From NCBI GenBank assembly GCA_001899205.1, contig MKVL01000017.1, positions 39,227 through 103,226 on the forward strand: a DNA stretch of 64,000 nucleotides, read 5' to 3'. The notes below the pieces were generated by a model that was given only the letters and a program-made list of their open reading frames with translations, was not told the origin of the DNA and searched no databases. Source of the DNA: Mesorhizobium sp. 65-26. Its GTDB lineage: Bacteria > Pseudomonadota > Alphaproteobacteria > Rhizobiales > Rhizobiaceae. Positions 56,703-64,000 of the stretch are shown here, piece by piece (the first letter of the stretch is position 1; the number at the start of each line of letters is the position of its first letter). A program made the position numbers and the translations under genes.

Positions 56703-57155
56703 TTGCAAAAATATCCATCTCTCGTCGTCTTTCTCATTCTCGTCCTCGGCGGCGGCCTGCTGATCGGCTACGCCACCTTGCCGGGGGCTTGGTATGCCGC
56801 GCTGGCGAAACCTTCCTTCAATCCACCGAACTGGGTCTTCGGCCCCGTCTGGTCGGTGCTCTACATGCTCATAGCCATAACGGGCTGGCGGACATGGCAA
56901 CGGCAGTCCGCGGGCACGTCCATGCGTATCTGGACCAGCCAGCTTGTGCTGAATTTCCTCTGGTCTCCCACCTTCTTCGGCGCCAAGCTGATCGGGCCGG
57001 CGCTGATCGTCATCCTGCTGCTGCTGGCCAGCATCCTGCTGTTCATCATCCACGTCTGGAAACGTGACAGGCTCTCGGGCTTGCTGTTCGTGCCCTATGG
57101 CGCTTGGGTCGCCTTCGCGACGCTGCTCAATGCCGCGATCCTCCAGCTCAATTGA
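56703..57155 (+). CDS. tspO: TspO/MBR family tryptophan-rich sensory protein
   Basis: 150 residues from a TTG at 56703 (TTGCAAAAATATCC); no ATG fits the N-terminal helix. Five membrane helices and the signature KPSFNPPNWVFGPVWSVLYMLIAITGW in parts (about residues 36-62) plus QLVLNFLWSPTFF near 83 are TspO/PBR hallmarks. The Trp and Asn residues line the porphyrin/cholesterol pocket. In alphaproteobacteria TspO affects tetrapyrrole export and oxygen-dependent gene control, and in Sinorhizobium it takes part in a nutrient-deprivation response. Outer-membrane or inner-membrane placement is debated. Confidence 0.88.
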   Translation: MQKYPSLVVFLILVLGGGLLIGYATLPGAWYAALAKPSFNPPNWVFGPVWSVLYMLIAITGWRTWQRQSAGTSMRIWTSQLVLNFLWSPTFFGAKLIGPALIVILLLLASILLFIIHVWKRDRLSGLLFVPYGAWVAFATLLNAAILQLN

Positions 57156-57159
57156 CAGT

Positions 57160-57174
57160 TGTTGCGCTGCAGCA
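57160..57174. promoter_or_regulatory. PhaR-type palindrome between tspO and the thioesterase
   Basis: TGTTGC-GCT-GCAGCA has the 6-3-6 layout of the sites before aacS and phaP, with one mismatched pair between arms. It lies 67 bp before the thioesterase start. Confidence 0.5.
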
Positions 57175-57241
57175 ATTGCCGATTGCGCATGCCTTCCCGC
57201 TCTGCAATAAGCTTCGCCAGCAAAGGTGAAAGTCTGAGGCC

Positions 57242-57700
57242 ATGGCAGCAAAGATCGAACCCGCTCCGGACTATGAGAGCCGTGTCAGGACGTCCTTCTC
57301 GCGCCAGCAGGCAATGGCCACCATCGGCGCCGAGCTGACCCTGGTGACGCCCGGCATCATCGAGATCGAGATGCCCTATTCGCAGGCCCTGACCCAGCAG
57401 CATGGTTTCCTGCATGCCGGCGTCATCTCGACGGCGCTGGACTCGGCCTGCGGCTATGCGGCCTTTTCGCTGATGCCGGAAAATTCCGGCGTGCTCACCA
57501 TCGAGTTCAAGGTCAATCTGCTTGCGCCGGGCAGGGGCGAGCGCTTCCTGTTCCGTGGCTCGGTGACCAAGCCCGGGCGTACCATCATCGTCGCCGATGG
57601 CCAGGCCTATGCCTTTGCCGCCGATGGCGAGGCCAAGCTGATCGCCACCATGACCGGCACGATGATGACGGTGGTCGGCCGCGACGGCATAGAGGGGTGA
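57242..57700 (+). CDS. PaaI-family hotdog thioesterase
   Basis: 152 residues. The hotdog fold pattern is seen: QQHGFLHAGVISTALDSACGYAAFSLMP in parts (about residues 55-80) with the catalytic Asp in LDSACG, then VLTIEFKVNLLAPGRGERFLFRGSVTKPGRT in parts (about 85-118). It likely hydrolyses acyl- or aryl-CoA esters in the cytosol. The upstream PhaR-like palindrome raises the possibility of a role in 3-hydroxyacyl-CoA balance, which is inference only. A terminator hairpin follows the stop. Confidence 0.85.
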   Translation: MAAKIEPAPDYESRVRTSFSRQQAMATIGAELTLVTPGIIEIEMPYSQALTQQHGFLHAGVISTALDSACGYAAFSLMPENSGVLTIEFKVNLLAPGRGERFLFRGSVTKPGRTIIVADGQAYAFAADGEAKLIATMTGTMMTVVGRDGIEG

Positions 57701-57720
57701 GGAGCGGTCCGCGTAGCGGA

Positions 57721-57746
57721 CGAAAAGCCCCCAAATGGGCTTTTCG
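57721..57746 (+). terminator. Hairpin after the thioesterase gene
   Basis: CGAAAAGCCC (57721-57730) pairs perfectly with GGGCTTTTCG (57737-57746) around CCAAAT. The stem itself carries the T-run on its right arm. Confidence 0.65.
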
Positions 57747-57841
57747 AGCGACGAACGCCCGGAGCCATGGCGAAGGGCCGGGGGCAGCGAAAGCACGTAG
57801 CCCTCATCCTTTCCTCAGGGGCGACGAGCAAGGGGTAGGTT

Positions 57842-58483
57842 ATGACCGGTGAAGTGTCGCGCATTGCGGGAAAATCCGTTCTCTTCGTGATGGCCGTCGA
57901 GGCCGAATACGGTCCCCATCTGAGGCGGCTCTTCTCGCCGCTGATGACAGGCGTCGGGCCGGTCGAGGCCGGCGTGCGGCTGGGCGTCGAGCTTGCGGCG
58001 TTGCGGGCCGGAAACGCGTTGCCGGATCTGATCGTCTCGCTCGGTTCGGCCGGCAGCCGGACCCTCGAGCAGACCGAGATCTATCAGGCCTCTTCGGTCA
58101 GCTACCGCGACATGGACGCCTCGCCGCTTGGTTTCGAGAAGGGCGCCACGCCGTTTCTCGATATGCCGGTGACGGTGCCCTTGCCGTTCGTCATTCCCGG
58201 CGTGAAGAGCGCCAGCCTGTCGACCGGCGGCGCGGTCATCTCCGGCGCCGCCTATGATGCGATCGATGCCGAGATGGTCGACATGGAGACTTTCGCCTGC
58301 CTGCGTGCCTGCCAGCTCTTTGGTGTGCCGTTGGTCGGCTTGCGCGGCATTTCCGACGGGGTCGCCGAACTCCGGCACGTCAACGACTGGACCGAGTATC
58401 TGCACGTCATCGACGAGAAACTGGCCGCTGCCGTGGGCTCTCTGGAGCAGGCGATCACCTCGGGCGCGATCCGCTTCGCATAG
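57842..58483 (+). CDS. mtnN: 5'-methylthioadenosine/S-adenosylhomocysteine nucleosidase
   Basis: 213 residues. PNP/MTAN fold: VLFVMAVEAEYGP at the N-terminus, TGVGPVEAGV near residue 36, IVSLGSAGSR near 63, and VDMETFACLRACQLFGVPLVGLRGISDG in parts (about 146-170), including the Glu of VDMET that contacts ribose and the catalytic Asp of SDG. It removes adenine from methylthioadenosine or S-adenosylhomocysteine, recycling by-products of methylation and polyamine synthesis. The gap of 73 bp to guaA suggests possible co-transcription of two purine-linked genes. Confidence 0.82.
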   Translation: MTGEVSRIAGKSVLFVMAVEAEYGPHLRRLFSPLMTGVGPVEAGVRLGVELAALRAGNALPDLIVSLGSAGSRTLEQTEIYQASSVSYRDMDASPLGFEKGATPFLDMPVTVPLPFVIPGVKSASLSTGGAVISGAAYDAIDAEMVDMETFACLRACQLFGVPLVGLRGISDGVAELRHVNDWTEYLHVIDEKLAAAVGSLEQAITSGAIRFA

Positions 58484-58556
58484 GCCGAAAAGGACGGAAA
58501 GACGCAGGGCGCGGGAGCCCATTGCGCCGAATCGGTTCTTTCTTTAAAGGCTCGCC

Positions 58557-60113
58557 ATGACGACACATCCCGACACCGTTCTGATCATCGACTTCGGCAG
58601 CCAGGTCACGCAGCTGATTGCGCGACGCGTTCGCGAAGCCGGCGTCTACTGCGAAATCGTTCCGTTCCAGTCCGCCGCGGAGGGCTTCCGCCGCACCCGG
58701 CCAAAGGCGGTGATCCTGTCGGGCAGCCCGCATTCCACTGTCGACATCGGCTCGCCCCGCGCCCCCGACGAGGTCTTTTCCGCCGGCATTCCGGTGCTCG
58801 GCATCTGCTATGGCGAGCAGACCATGTGCGCCCAGCTCGGCGGCAAGGTGGAGGCGGGCCACCACCGCGAGTTCGGCCGCGCCTTCCTCGAGATAGAGAA
58901 CGACTGCGCGCTGTTCGACGGCATCTGGGCCAAGGGCACGCGTCACCAGGTCTGGATGAGCCATGGCGACCGCGTCACCGCCATTCCCGACGGCTTCAAG
59001 GTGGTCGGCACGTCCAATGGCGCTCCCTTCGCGGCGATTGCCGACGAGGAACGCCAGTTCTATGCCGTGCAGTTCCACCCCGAGGTCGTCCACACGCCGG
59101 ACGGCGCCAAGCTGCTTGGCAACTTCGTCCACCGGATTGCGGGTCTCAGCCGTGGCTGGACCATGGCGGCCTATCGCGATCACGCCGTCGAGACGATCCG
59201 CCAGCAGGTGGGCAAGGGCAAGGTGATCTGCGCGCTGTCGGGCGGCGTGGACTCCTCCGTTGCAGCGCTGCTGGCGCACGAGGCCATCGGCGACCAGCTC
59301 ACCTGCATCCTGGTGGACCACGGCCTGATGCGCAAGGACGAGGCCGCCAACGTCGTCGCGATGTTCCGCGAGCATTACAATCTGCCGCTCATCCTGGTCG
59401 ACGCGTCGGACCGTTTCATCTCGGCCCTGGAGGGCGAGGCCGACCCGGAGACCAAGCGCAAGACGATCGGACGCCTGTTCATCGAGGTTTTCGAGGAAGA
59501 GGCCAGGAAGCTCGGCGGCGCGGACTTCCTCGTCCAGGGGACGCTCTATCCCGACGTCATCGAAAGTGTCTCCTTCTCCGGTGGCCCGTCGGTGACGATC
59601 AAGTCGCATCACAATGTCGGCGGTCTGCCCGAGCGCATGAAGATGAAGCTCGTGGAGCCGCTGCGCGAACTGTTCAAGGACGAGGTCAGGGCGCTGGGCA
59701 AGGAACTGGGCCTACCCGCGAGCTTCATCGGCCGGCATCCGTTCCCTGGCCCTGGCCTTGCCATACGCTGCCCCGGCGGCGTCACCCGCGAGAAGCTCGA
59801 GATCCTGCGCCAGGCCGACGCGATCTATCTCGACGAGATACGCAAGGCTGGTCTCTACGACGCGATCTGGCAGGCCTTCGCCGTATTGCTGCCGGTGCAG
59901 ACCGTCGGCGTCATGGGCGACGGGCGCACCTACGAATTCGTCTGCGCGCTGCGCGCCGTCACCTCGGTCGACGGCATGACGGCCGACTTCTACCACTACG
60001 ACATGAATTTCCTCGGCGCCGCCGCCACCCGCATCATCAACGAGGTGCGTGGCATCAACCGCGTCGTCTACGACGTCACGTCGAAGCCGCCGGGCACGAT
60101 CGAGTGGGAATGA
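58557..60113 (+). CDS. guaA: GMP synthase (glutamine-hydrolysing)
   Basis: 518 residues. GATase domain: [17 protein letters not shown] in parts near residue 82 with the nucleophile Cys, and QFHPEVVHT near 175. ATP pyrophosphatase domain: [18 protein letters not shown] in parts near 222 (PP-loop). The dimerisation domain ends with the fully conserved [21 protein letters not shown] in parts. It aminates XMP to GMP. The 3' end of guaA is a known insertion site for integrative elements in many bacteria, and here a tyrosine integrase follows; the reading frame remains intact. Confidence 0.96.
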   Translation: MTTHPDTVLIIDFGSQVTQLIARRVREAGVYCEIVPFQSAAEGFRRTRPKAVILSGSPHSTVDIGSPRAPDEVFSAGIPVLGICYGEQTMCAQLGGKVEAGHHREFGRAFLEIENDCALFDGIWAKGTRHQVWMSHGDRVTAIPDGFKVVGTSNGAPFAAIADEERQFYAVQFHPEVVHTPDGAKLLGNFVHRIAGLSRGWTMAAYRDHAVETIRQQVGKGKVICALSGGVDSSVAALLAHEAIGDQLTCILVDHGLMRKDEAANVVAMFREHYNLPLILVDASDRFISALEGEADPETKRKTIGRLFIEVFEEEARKLGGADFLVQGTLYPDVIESVSFSGGPSVTIKSHHNVGGLPERMKMKLVEPLRELFKDEVRALGKELGLPASFIGRHPFPGPGLAIRCPGGVTREKLEILRQADAIYLDEIRKAGLYDAIWQAFAVLLPVQTVGVMGDGRTYEFVCALRAVTSVDGMTADFYHYDMNFLGAAATRIINEVRGINRVVYDVTSKPPGTIEWE

Positions 60114-60278
60114 TTCAGGCCTACCCAAATGCCGCCGGAAATACGCCAATCTGCGACGTAACGCACTGAAAACACAAATAAATCCTTCCAGAGACAATCA
60201 GCGACAATCGGCACGCAGAGATCGGCTCTGACGGACCGCTTGACGGACCTCCCGCATATTGCCCACCCGAATCTTTCC

Positions 60279-60320
60279 AAGTACCGTCGGAGCCAAAGAG
60301 GCTCGTGACGGTACTTTTTT
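60279..60320 (+). terminator. Strong terminator after guaA
   Basis: AAGTACCGTC (60279-60288) pairs with GACGGTACTT (60307-60316), with inner GAGCC/GGCTC (60290-60294, 60300-60304), followed by TTTT. The right arm GACGGTACTTTT recurs at 60380-60391 just before the integrase gene. Confidence 0.85.
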
Positions 60321-60360
60321 GTGCCTTAAGGCATTGAAGAAAAAAGGAATTTCCTGTCAC
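60307..60360 (+). pseudogene. Probable relic of an integrase 5' end
   Basis: GACGGTACTTTT followed by TGCCTTAAGGCATTGAAG (from 60322) resembles the intact sequence GACGGTACTTTT (60380) and TGCCCTTAAGGCACTGAAAC (60421) at the start of the integrase gene. With one base added it would read A-L-K-A-L-K-K-K-G, close to the integrase A-L-K-A-L-K-P-K-E. The ribosome site and start codon are missing. Confidence 0.45.
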
Positions 60361-60406
60361 GAAGCCTCGAAATTGTGCTGACGGTACTTTTCAGGAGGCA
60401 ATGGGT

Positions 60407-61663
60407 ATGTTGACGGACACTGCCCTTAAGGCACTGAAACCAAAAGAAAAAATCTACAAGATTGCTGACCGTGACGGCATGTACGTTCGCGTCATGCCCA
60501 GTGGCGCGATCTCGTTTCGGCTGGATTACAGGCTACATGGACGCCGTGAGACCGTCTATCTAGGCAGATATGGCAGAGACGGAATCTCGCTCGCTTTGGC
60601 CCGAGAGAAGTGCCTCGACGCCAAGCGCGCCATTAGCGAGGGGCGATCACCGGCAATCGAGAAGCAGCGCGACAAGCGTCGCCTGAAAGAGGCAAAGAGT
60701 TTTGGCGAGTTCGGGGAGAAGTGGCTCACCGTCGCGCCGATGGCCGACAGCACGCGCGCCATGCGGCGCGCCATCTTCGAGCGGGAGCTTCTTCCGGTCT
60801 GGCGCAACCGCCTCCTGCCGGAGATCACGCCAGACGACTTAAGGACCCTATGCGCCAAGATCGTTGAACGTGGTGCCCCGGCGACTGCAATTCACGTACG
60901 AGATATCGTGAAGCAGATTTACGGCTTCGCGATCCTGCATGGGGAGAAGGTCGCCAATCCGGCTGATGAAGTCGGGCCCGCGTCAATTGCCACATTCGTG
61001 CCAAAGGACCGCTCACTTTCTCCCTCGGAAATTCGGGTGATGCTGAAGCAGCTGGAGCATGTGGCCACACTCCCCACGATCCGTTTGGGAATGCGGCTTT
61101 ACCTTCTGACGATGGTGCGGAAGAGCGAGCTGCAGGACGCGGTATGGGACGAGATCGACTTCGAGAACGCGGTCTGGACCATCCCGAAAGAGCGGATGAA
61201 GCGTTCGAAGGCTCACAACGTCTATCTGTCGCGCCAGACCCTCGACATCATGATCGCTTTGAAAACCTGTGCAGGCAATTCAAGGTATCTTCTGCCCTCT
61301 CGGTATGACGCCGATGCTCCGATGTCACGCGCCACCTTCAACCGGGTGACCTATGCGGTTGTCGAACGGGCCAAGGTGCAGGGGCTGCCCCTGGAGCCGT
61401 TTACCGTTCACGACCTGCGGCGGACGGGTTCGACGCTGCTGAACGAGCTCGGCTTCAACAGCGACTGGATAGAAAAGTGTTTGGCGCACGAGGATGGACG
61501 CTCGTCGCGTGGCGTCTACAACAAGGCCGAATATGAGGTGCAGCGTCGGCACATGATGCAGGAATGGTCGGATATCATTGATGCCTGGGTGGATGGCAGG
61601 ACGCACCTGCCGACTCTCATCCCGCCGTCGATGCAGATCCTGGCGCCCGATCCGGCGCTTTGA
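60407..61663 (+). CDS. int: Tyrosine integrase, P4/DUF4102 type
   Basis: 418 residues from ATG 60407, which is spaced 8 bases from AGGAGG at 60393-60398; ATG 60401 is too close. The N-terminal arm-binding domain (LTDTALKALKPKEKIYKIADRDGMYVRVMPSGA in parts) is DUF4102. The catalytic set is complete: Arg in LTMVRKSEL (about residue 238), Lys in ERMKRSK, His-Arg in VHDLRRTGS (about 335-338), His in CLAHED, and nucleophile Tyr in GVYNKAEY (about 371). It should excise and integrate the element at guaA. Convergent with the XRE gene. Confidence 0.92.
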   Translation: MLTDTALKALKPKEKIYKIADRDGMYVRVMPSGAISFRLDYRLHGRRETVYLGRYGRDGISLALAREKCLDAKRAISEGRSPAIEKQRDKRRLKEAKSFGEFGEKWLTVAPMADSTRAMRRAIFERELLPVWRNRLLPEITPDDLRTLCAKIVERGAPATAIHVRDIVKQIYGFAILHGEKVANPADEVGPASIATFVPKDRSLSPSEIRVMLKQLEHVATLPTIRLGMRLYLLTMVRKSELQDAVWDEIDFENAVWTIPKERMKRSKAHNVYLSRQTLDIMIALKTCAGNSRYLLPSRYDADAPMSRATFNRVTYAVVERAKVQGLPLEPFTVHDLRRTGSTLLNELGFNSDWIEKCLAHEDGRSSRGVYNKAEYEVQRRHMMQEWSDIIDAWVDGRTHLPTLIPPSMQILAPDPAL

Positions 61664-61756
61664 TCCCACACAGGAGCGGATAGCTTACCACATGTTCCGG
61701 CTTGAGAATCGGCGAGTTCGTTTCTCCCGCTACGCATCAGGACGCCGACTAGCTTG

Positions 61757-62026
61757 CTACCTACCCAAACGCGCAGCTTCATCTTCCTCCATGATGTCTT
61801 CGAGTGTGGGGCGCTTGTTGTTGAAGGTCGTCAGCCGGAAATCCAGTCCGACAATGTTCATGAGCGTGAGTACGCGTTTGAAACCCATGTCGGCTACCCT
61901 GCCGTTCTCAAGCGCCTCGATCCTCGCCCGACTGAGCCCGGAAAGTTCGGCGAGCTTTTCCCGTGTCAGCTTACGCTGCTTTCTGGCATTCTTGATCTCA
62001 TTGCCAAGATCGTTCAGGTCGATCAT
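61757..62026 (-). CDS. XRE/HipB-like helix-turn-helix protein without HipA
   Basis: 89 residues from ATG 62026 (MIDLNDLGNEIKNARKQR); the frame extends upstream through AT-rich promoter sequence, so the longer start is rejected. The Cro/CI helix-turn-helix (residues about 7-60) reads KLTREKLAELSGLSRARIEALENGRVADMGF in parts. The C-terminal tail (RLTTFNNKRPTLEDIMEEDE) resembles HipB antitoxins, where it contacts HipA. No hipA follows: after the stop there are only 93 bp before the integrase end. It may control the element's own promoter. Confidence 0.75.
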   Translation of the reverse strand: MIDLNDLGNEIKNARKQRKLTREKLAELSGLSRARIEALENGRVADMGFKRVLTLMNIVGLDFRLTTFNNKRPTLEDIMEEDEAARLGR

Positions 62027-62039
62027 TTTCGCCTCAAAA

Positions 62040-62100
62040 ATTAGCTGTTTCGAGCTTTTGTGAGGAAAATAGCTTATATAATGGCTGTTTTCGAGGGTCT
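62040..62100 (-). promoter_or_regulatory. AT-rich promoter/operator of the XRE gene
   Basis: On the minus strand TCGAAAACAGCC and TCGAAACAGCTA repeat about 34 bp apart, flanking a TATATAAG box that can serve as -10 element. Such paired sites around the promoter suggest autoregulation by the encoded XRE protein. Confidence 0.45.
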
Positions 62101-62113
62101 GATGACGTGACAT

Positions 62114-62439
62114 CAGACGGCATCATGCCGATCATAAGCAGCAAGTTCAGCACGCTTTTGCTCCTGATCATCATCGCCATCATGCCGCCGGCGTGATCGT
62201 GCCGACGTGACCATCAGCGATCTTCGGCAGGGTGGATGGTTATCATAGATGTCCCGAATCTCGGGAGCAGCTTTCGACGTTCGCGACCGCTCAATCTGGT
62301 TTCACGGACGGTTACCTGAAGCCTTCACTGGGGCGTTGGACTTGCCAGTGGACTCTGCGGCTCCATCCGTCCGCCGCAGCGGCAAATGTGCCCGAACGGA
62401 TTGATCATCGACACCGCACAGTGGCAGTCGTCCCCTATG
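62114..62439. other. 326-bp region without a supported gene
   Basis: An open frame from 62232 encodes 79 residues but lacks a ribosome site, codon bias and recognisable motifs. A CATCATCAGACG-like short direct repeat is present near 62100-62180 (CATCAGACGGCATCATGCC, ATCATCATCGCCATCATGCC). I see no other feature. Confidence 0.4.
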
Positions 62440-62721
62440 CTACGGTATTTGTGCGCGATCTCGCGCTCTGACAGGAGAGGTTTTCCGTAAACGCACATCA
62501 GGAGGACTCGCTCGGGTGAGGGGAACCGCCCTGCGAGCCTGGAGCCAGGCTTCTACTTCGGCCAGATCCCAAACAACGCACCGAGGGGTCAGAGCGAAGC
62601 GTCGTGGAAATTGCCCGCGTTGCTCCATTTCATAGATTGTGCTGTCGGCCAGAGGTACGATTTCGCGCAGCTCCTTTCGGCGGATCGTCCGCTTTGTTGC
62701 ACCTTCCCTGGGACCAGTCAT
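62440..62721 (-). CDS. AlpA-family DNA-binding protein (excisionase-like)
   Basis: 93 residues from ATG 62721 (MTGPREGATKRTIRRKELREI). The winged-helix MerR-like core is clear: ELREIVPLADSTIYEMEQRGQFPRRFALTPRCVVWDLAEVEAWLQAR in parts, matching AlpA (phage P4 Vis / prophage CP4-57 regulator) in which a helix-turn-helix is followed by the 'WxxxEVxxWL' helix. Such proteins activate the integrase or act as recombination directionality factors. It lies 777 bp from the integrase on the same element. The C-terminal 25 residues are basic and variable. Confidence 0.8.
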   Translation of the reverse strand: MTGPREGATKRTIRRKELREIVPLADSTIYEMEQRGQFPRRFALTPRCVVWDLAEVEAWLQARRAVPLTRASPPDVRLRKTSPVRARDRAQIP

Positions 62722-62796
62722 GGCGCCATTCCTCCATCGCTGAGCAGACGATTGAAGCCGATAGTCTTCAAGGGTGGAACGGGTGAAAGCCGCCAA

Positions 62797-63216
62797 GCGT
62801 ACGCCGGGCGGTCATTTCGTAGATATCGGCCGGTGAGGGACAACCATGGCCCGGACCGACCAAGCGTCATGCGCTGCGGATCGCTTCCTGCTCTGCGATC
62901 AAGTTAGCAAGCATCGTTTCATATGGCGCCCTTCGCCGGGGGCGGTCGGTCCCGCATCCCGCCTCACGGCGGCGCTATGCTGATGCTCCTTCGGCCGCCC
63001 TGTTGAACCGGTCTCAGGGCCACGAACGTGCTCCAGCACCGAACTGACTTATTCCCGCTGACGGACATTTCGGTGCTTCCGCCTTGTACGCCCTTTTTTC
63101 ACATTGGTCGGGAGAGCAGGGGCTCTCCCGACGGAGAGTCAGAGGAGGGGGCGGGTTTTTCGCGACGGGTTGTAAGCGGGAGGAGAGGCCTCCGGCGCCC
63201 GTCGCGGAGAACCACG
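62797..63216. other. 420-bp region upstream of ardC without a supported gene
   Basis: No frame has both a ribosome site and recognisable sequence. GGGAGAGC-AGG-GGCTCTCCC near 63110-63129 is a good 8- to 9-bp hairpin (GGGAGAGC with GCTCTCCC) and CCGCCTCACGGCGG near 62962 is a second; they may belong to the ardC promoter and leader or to a terminator. Confidence 0.45.
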
Positions 63217-63963
63217 ATGTCTGTTCGGACCAATCGAACCCATGCCGTCGCCGACCGGTCGAACCTCTACGACGAGATCACCAGCAAGATAATTGCGGAG
63301 CTGGAAGCGGGTTGTTTTCCCTGGGTTCAGCCATGGGGGACGTCCGCGGCAAAAGCCTCGCTTTCCCTGCCGCAGAATGCCAGCACCCGTCGCGCGTACA
63401 GCGGGATCAACGTGCTTATCCTTTGGGGCGCGGTCGTGGAACGCGGGTTCCCAACACAGAATTGGATAACCTATCGACAGGCTTTCGCACTCGGCGGGAA
63501 TGTCCGCAGAGGCGAGCACGGGACAACGGTCGTTTATGCCGATCGTTTTGTCCCGGATCACGAGAAGAAGCGCGCTCGCGAGACGGGCGAGGATGCCCAG
63601 GCCATCCCATTCCTCAAGCGCTTCACCGTTTTCAATATCGAGCAATGTGAAGGGTTACCTGGCGAAGTCGCAGCTTCGGCTCCGCTGCGGGTGGCAAGCC
63701 CGATCAAACCGCGGGTCGAGGCGCTGATCAAGGCCACCGGTATCGACTTCCGTATTGGCGGCAACAGGGCGTTCTATATGCCTGCCCACGACTATATTCA
63801 GGTGCCTCCGCCCCAAGCTTACTTCGAGCCGATTAATTGGCATCGGACAGCCTTGCATGAGCTCGGACATGCCACCGGTCACGGTTCGCGCCTGGACCGC
63901 AAATTCTCGGGCTCTAACGGCTCCAGAAAGTATGCGTTCGAGGAACTCGTGGCATTATCCTGA
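63217..63963 (+). CDS. ardC: ArdC-like antirestriction protein, C-terminally truncated
   Basis: 248 residues from ATG 63217 with GGAGA as ribosome site; related proteins are about 290-310 residues. The N-terminal ssDNA-binding domain has LYDEITSKIIAELEAGCFPWVQPW in parts and RAYSGINVLILW, ITYRQAFALGGNVRRGEHGTTVVYADRF in parts. A zincin metallopeptidase domain begins with WHRTALHELGHATGHGSRLDR in parts (HELGH zinc motif, about residue 222). The frame ends abruptly at EELVALS, where relatives continue EELVAE followed by a further helical segment of about 50 residues. It protects incoming DNA from restriction or modifies host proteins; activity here is doubtful. Confidence 0.85.
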   Translation: MSVRTNRTHAVADRSNLYDEITSKIIAELEAGCFPWVQPWGTSAAKASLSLPQNASTRRAYSGINVLILWGAVVERGFPTQNWITYRQAFALGGNVRRGEHGTTVVYADRFVPDHEKKRARETGEDAQAIPFLKRFTVFNIEQCEGLPGEVAASAPLRVASPIKPRVEALIKATGIDFRIGGNRAFYMPAHDYIQVPPPQAYFEPINWHRTALHELGHATGHGSRLDRKFSGSNGSRKYAFEELVALS

Positions 63964-64000
63964 CTCTGTGATCCTGTCTCAGAATCAGGCATGGGGAGGC

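Larger units (their letters stand above)
60114..64000. mobile_element. Left part of an integrative element inserted at the guaA 3' end
   Basis: Directly after guaA the sequence changes: lower GC, an integrase reading away from guaA, an XRE regulator, an AlpA-like small DNA-binding protein and an ArdC antirestriction gene, all typical of integrative elements. The right boundary is outside the window, so no attR copy can be shown. The attL core is expected within the last bases of guaA. Confidence 0.75.

Noticed and set aside
62232-62471. A 79-codon plus-strand frame in the integrative element
   Set aside because: No ribosome site, no codon bias, overlaps the AlpA-like gene end, and no recognisable motif.

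Overview
The window looks like the chromosome of a Rhizobiales bacterium close to Mesorhizobium. The evidence is the high GC content with strong third-position GC, a DUF768 gene (a family I know almost only from Mesorhizobium), the hisS-hisZ-hisG cluster, an ScfR-type regulator divergent from aceA, a phasin gene with PhaR-like operators, Mesorhizobium-style intergenic repeats, and a histidine tRNA lacking the usual extra 5' G. Genus-level placement is inference; no search was run.

Layout. 1-2.3 kb: putrescine catabolism (puuB partial, puuA), minus strand. 2.4-8.4 kb: HAD hydrolase, a degenerate receiver protein, the glyoxylate-shunt gene aceA with its divergent regulator, and a DUF2167 membrane protein. 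8.6-14 kb: an EamA exporter and a complete putrescine ABC importer potFGHI. 14-24 kb: AsmA protein, acetoacetyl-CoA synthetase, a large PAS histidine kinase of the PdhS/PleC/DivJ type, a phasin, a three-hairpin anti-Shine-Dalgarno sRNA, tRNA-His and DUF768. 24-32 kb: P1 peptidase, xseA, a LysR regulator divergent from DUF1127, a repeat-rich DUF937 protein, gshA and rsmE. 32-38 kb: GFA protein, an unknown CxxC protein, an amidotransferase, a tiny secreted peptide, a PPP phosphatase, and lldD with a GntR regulator. 38-45 kb: DUF3422 and a glycolate oxidase operon glcD-(two intruders)-glcE-DUF4870-glcF. 45-60 kb: housekeeping genes folD, L,D-transpeptidase, tag, hisS-hisZ-hisG, acyl-CoA synthetase, aqpZ, an RsmB-like methyltransferase, tspO, thioesterase, MTA/SAH nucleosidase and guaA. 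60.1 kb to the end: the left part of an integrated element at the 3' end of guaA, with tyrosine integrase, HipB-like regulator, AlpA-like protein and a truncated ArdC.

How the parts connect. Polyamine uptake (pot) and gamma-glutamylation catabolism (puu) form one functional unit. Carbon storage is linked by a shared 15-bp palindrome of PhaR type before aacS, before the phasin gene and before a hotdog thioesterase. Lactate and glycolate oxidation are linked by an identical 12-bp operator-like sequence upstream of the GntR-lldD pair and of glcD. The histidyl-tRNA synthetase and its non-canonical tRNA-His lie in the same window.

The least ordinary parts are the non-coding RNAs (23.1 kb, a candidate at 18.45 kb, and a C-rich hairpin array after DUF1127 at 28.4 kb), the DUF559 gene framed by 62-bp inverted repeats inside the glc operon, and the guaA-linked element with an apparent relic of a second integrase start.
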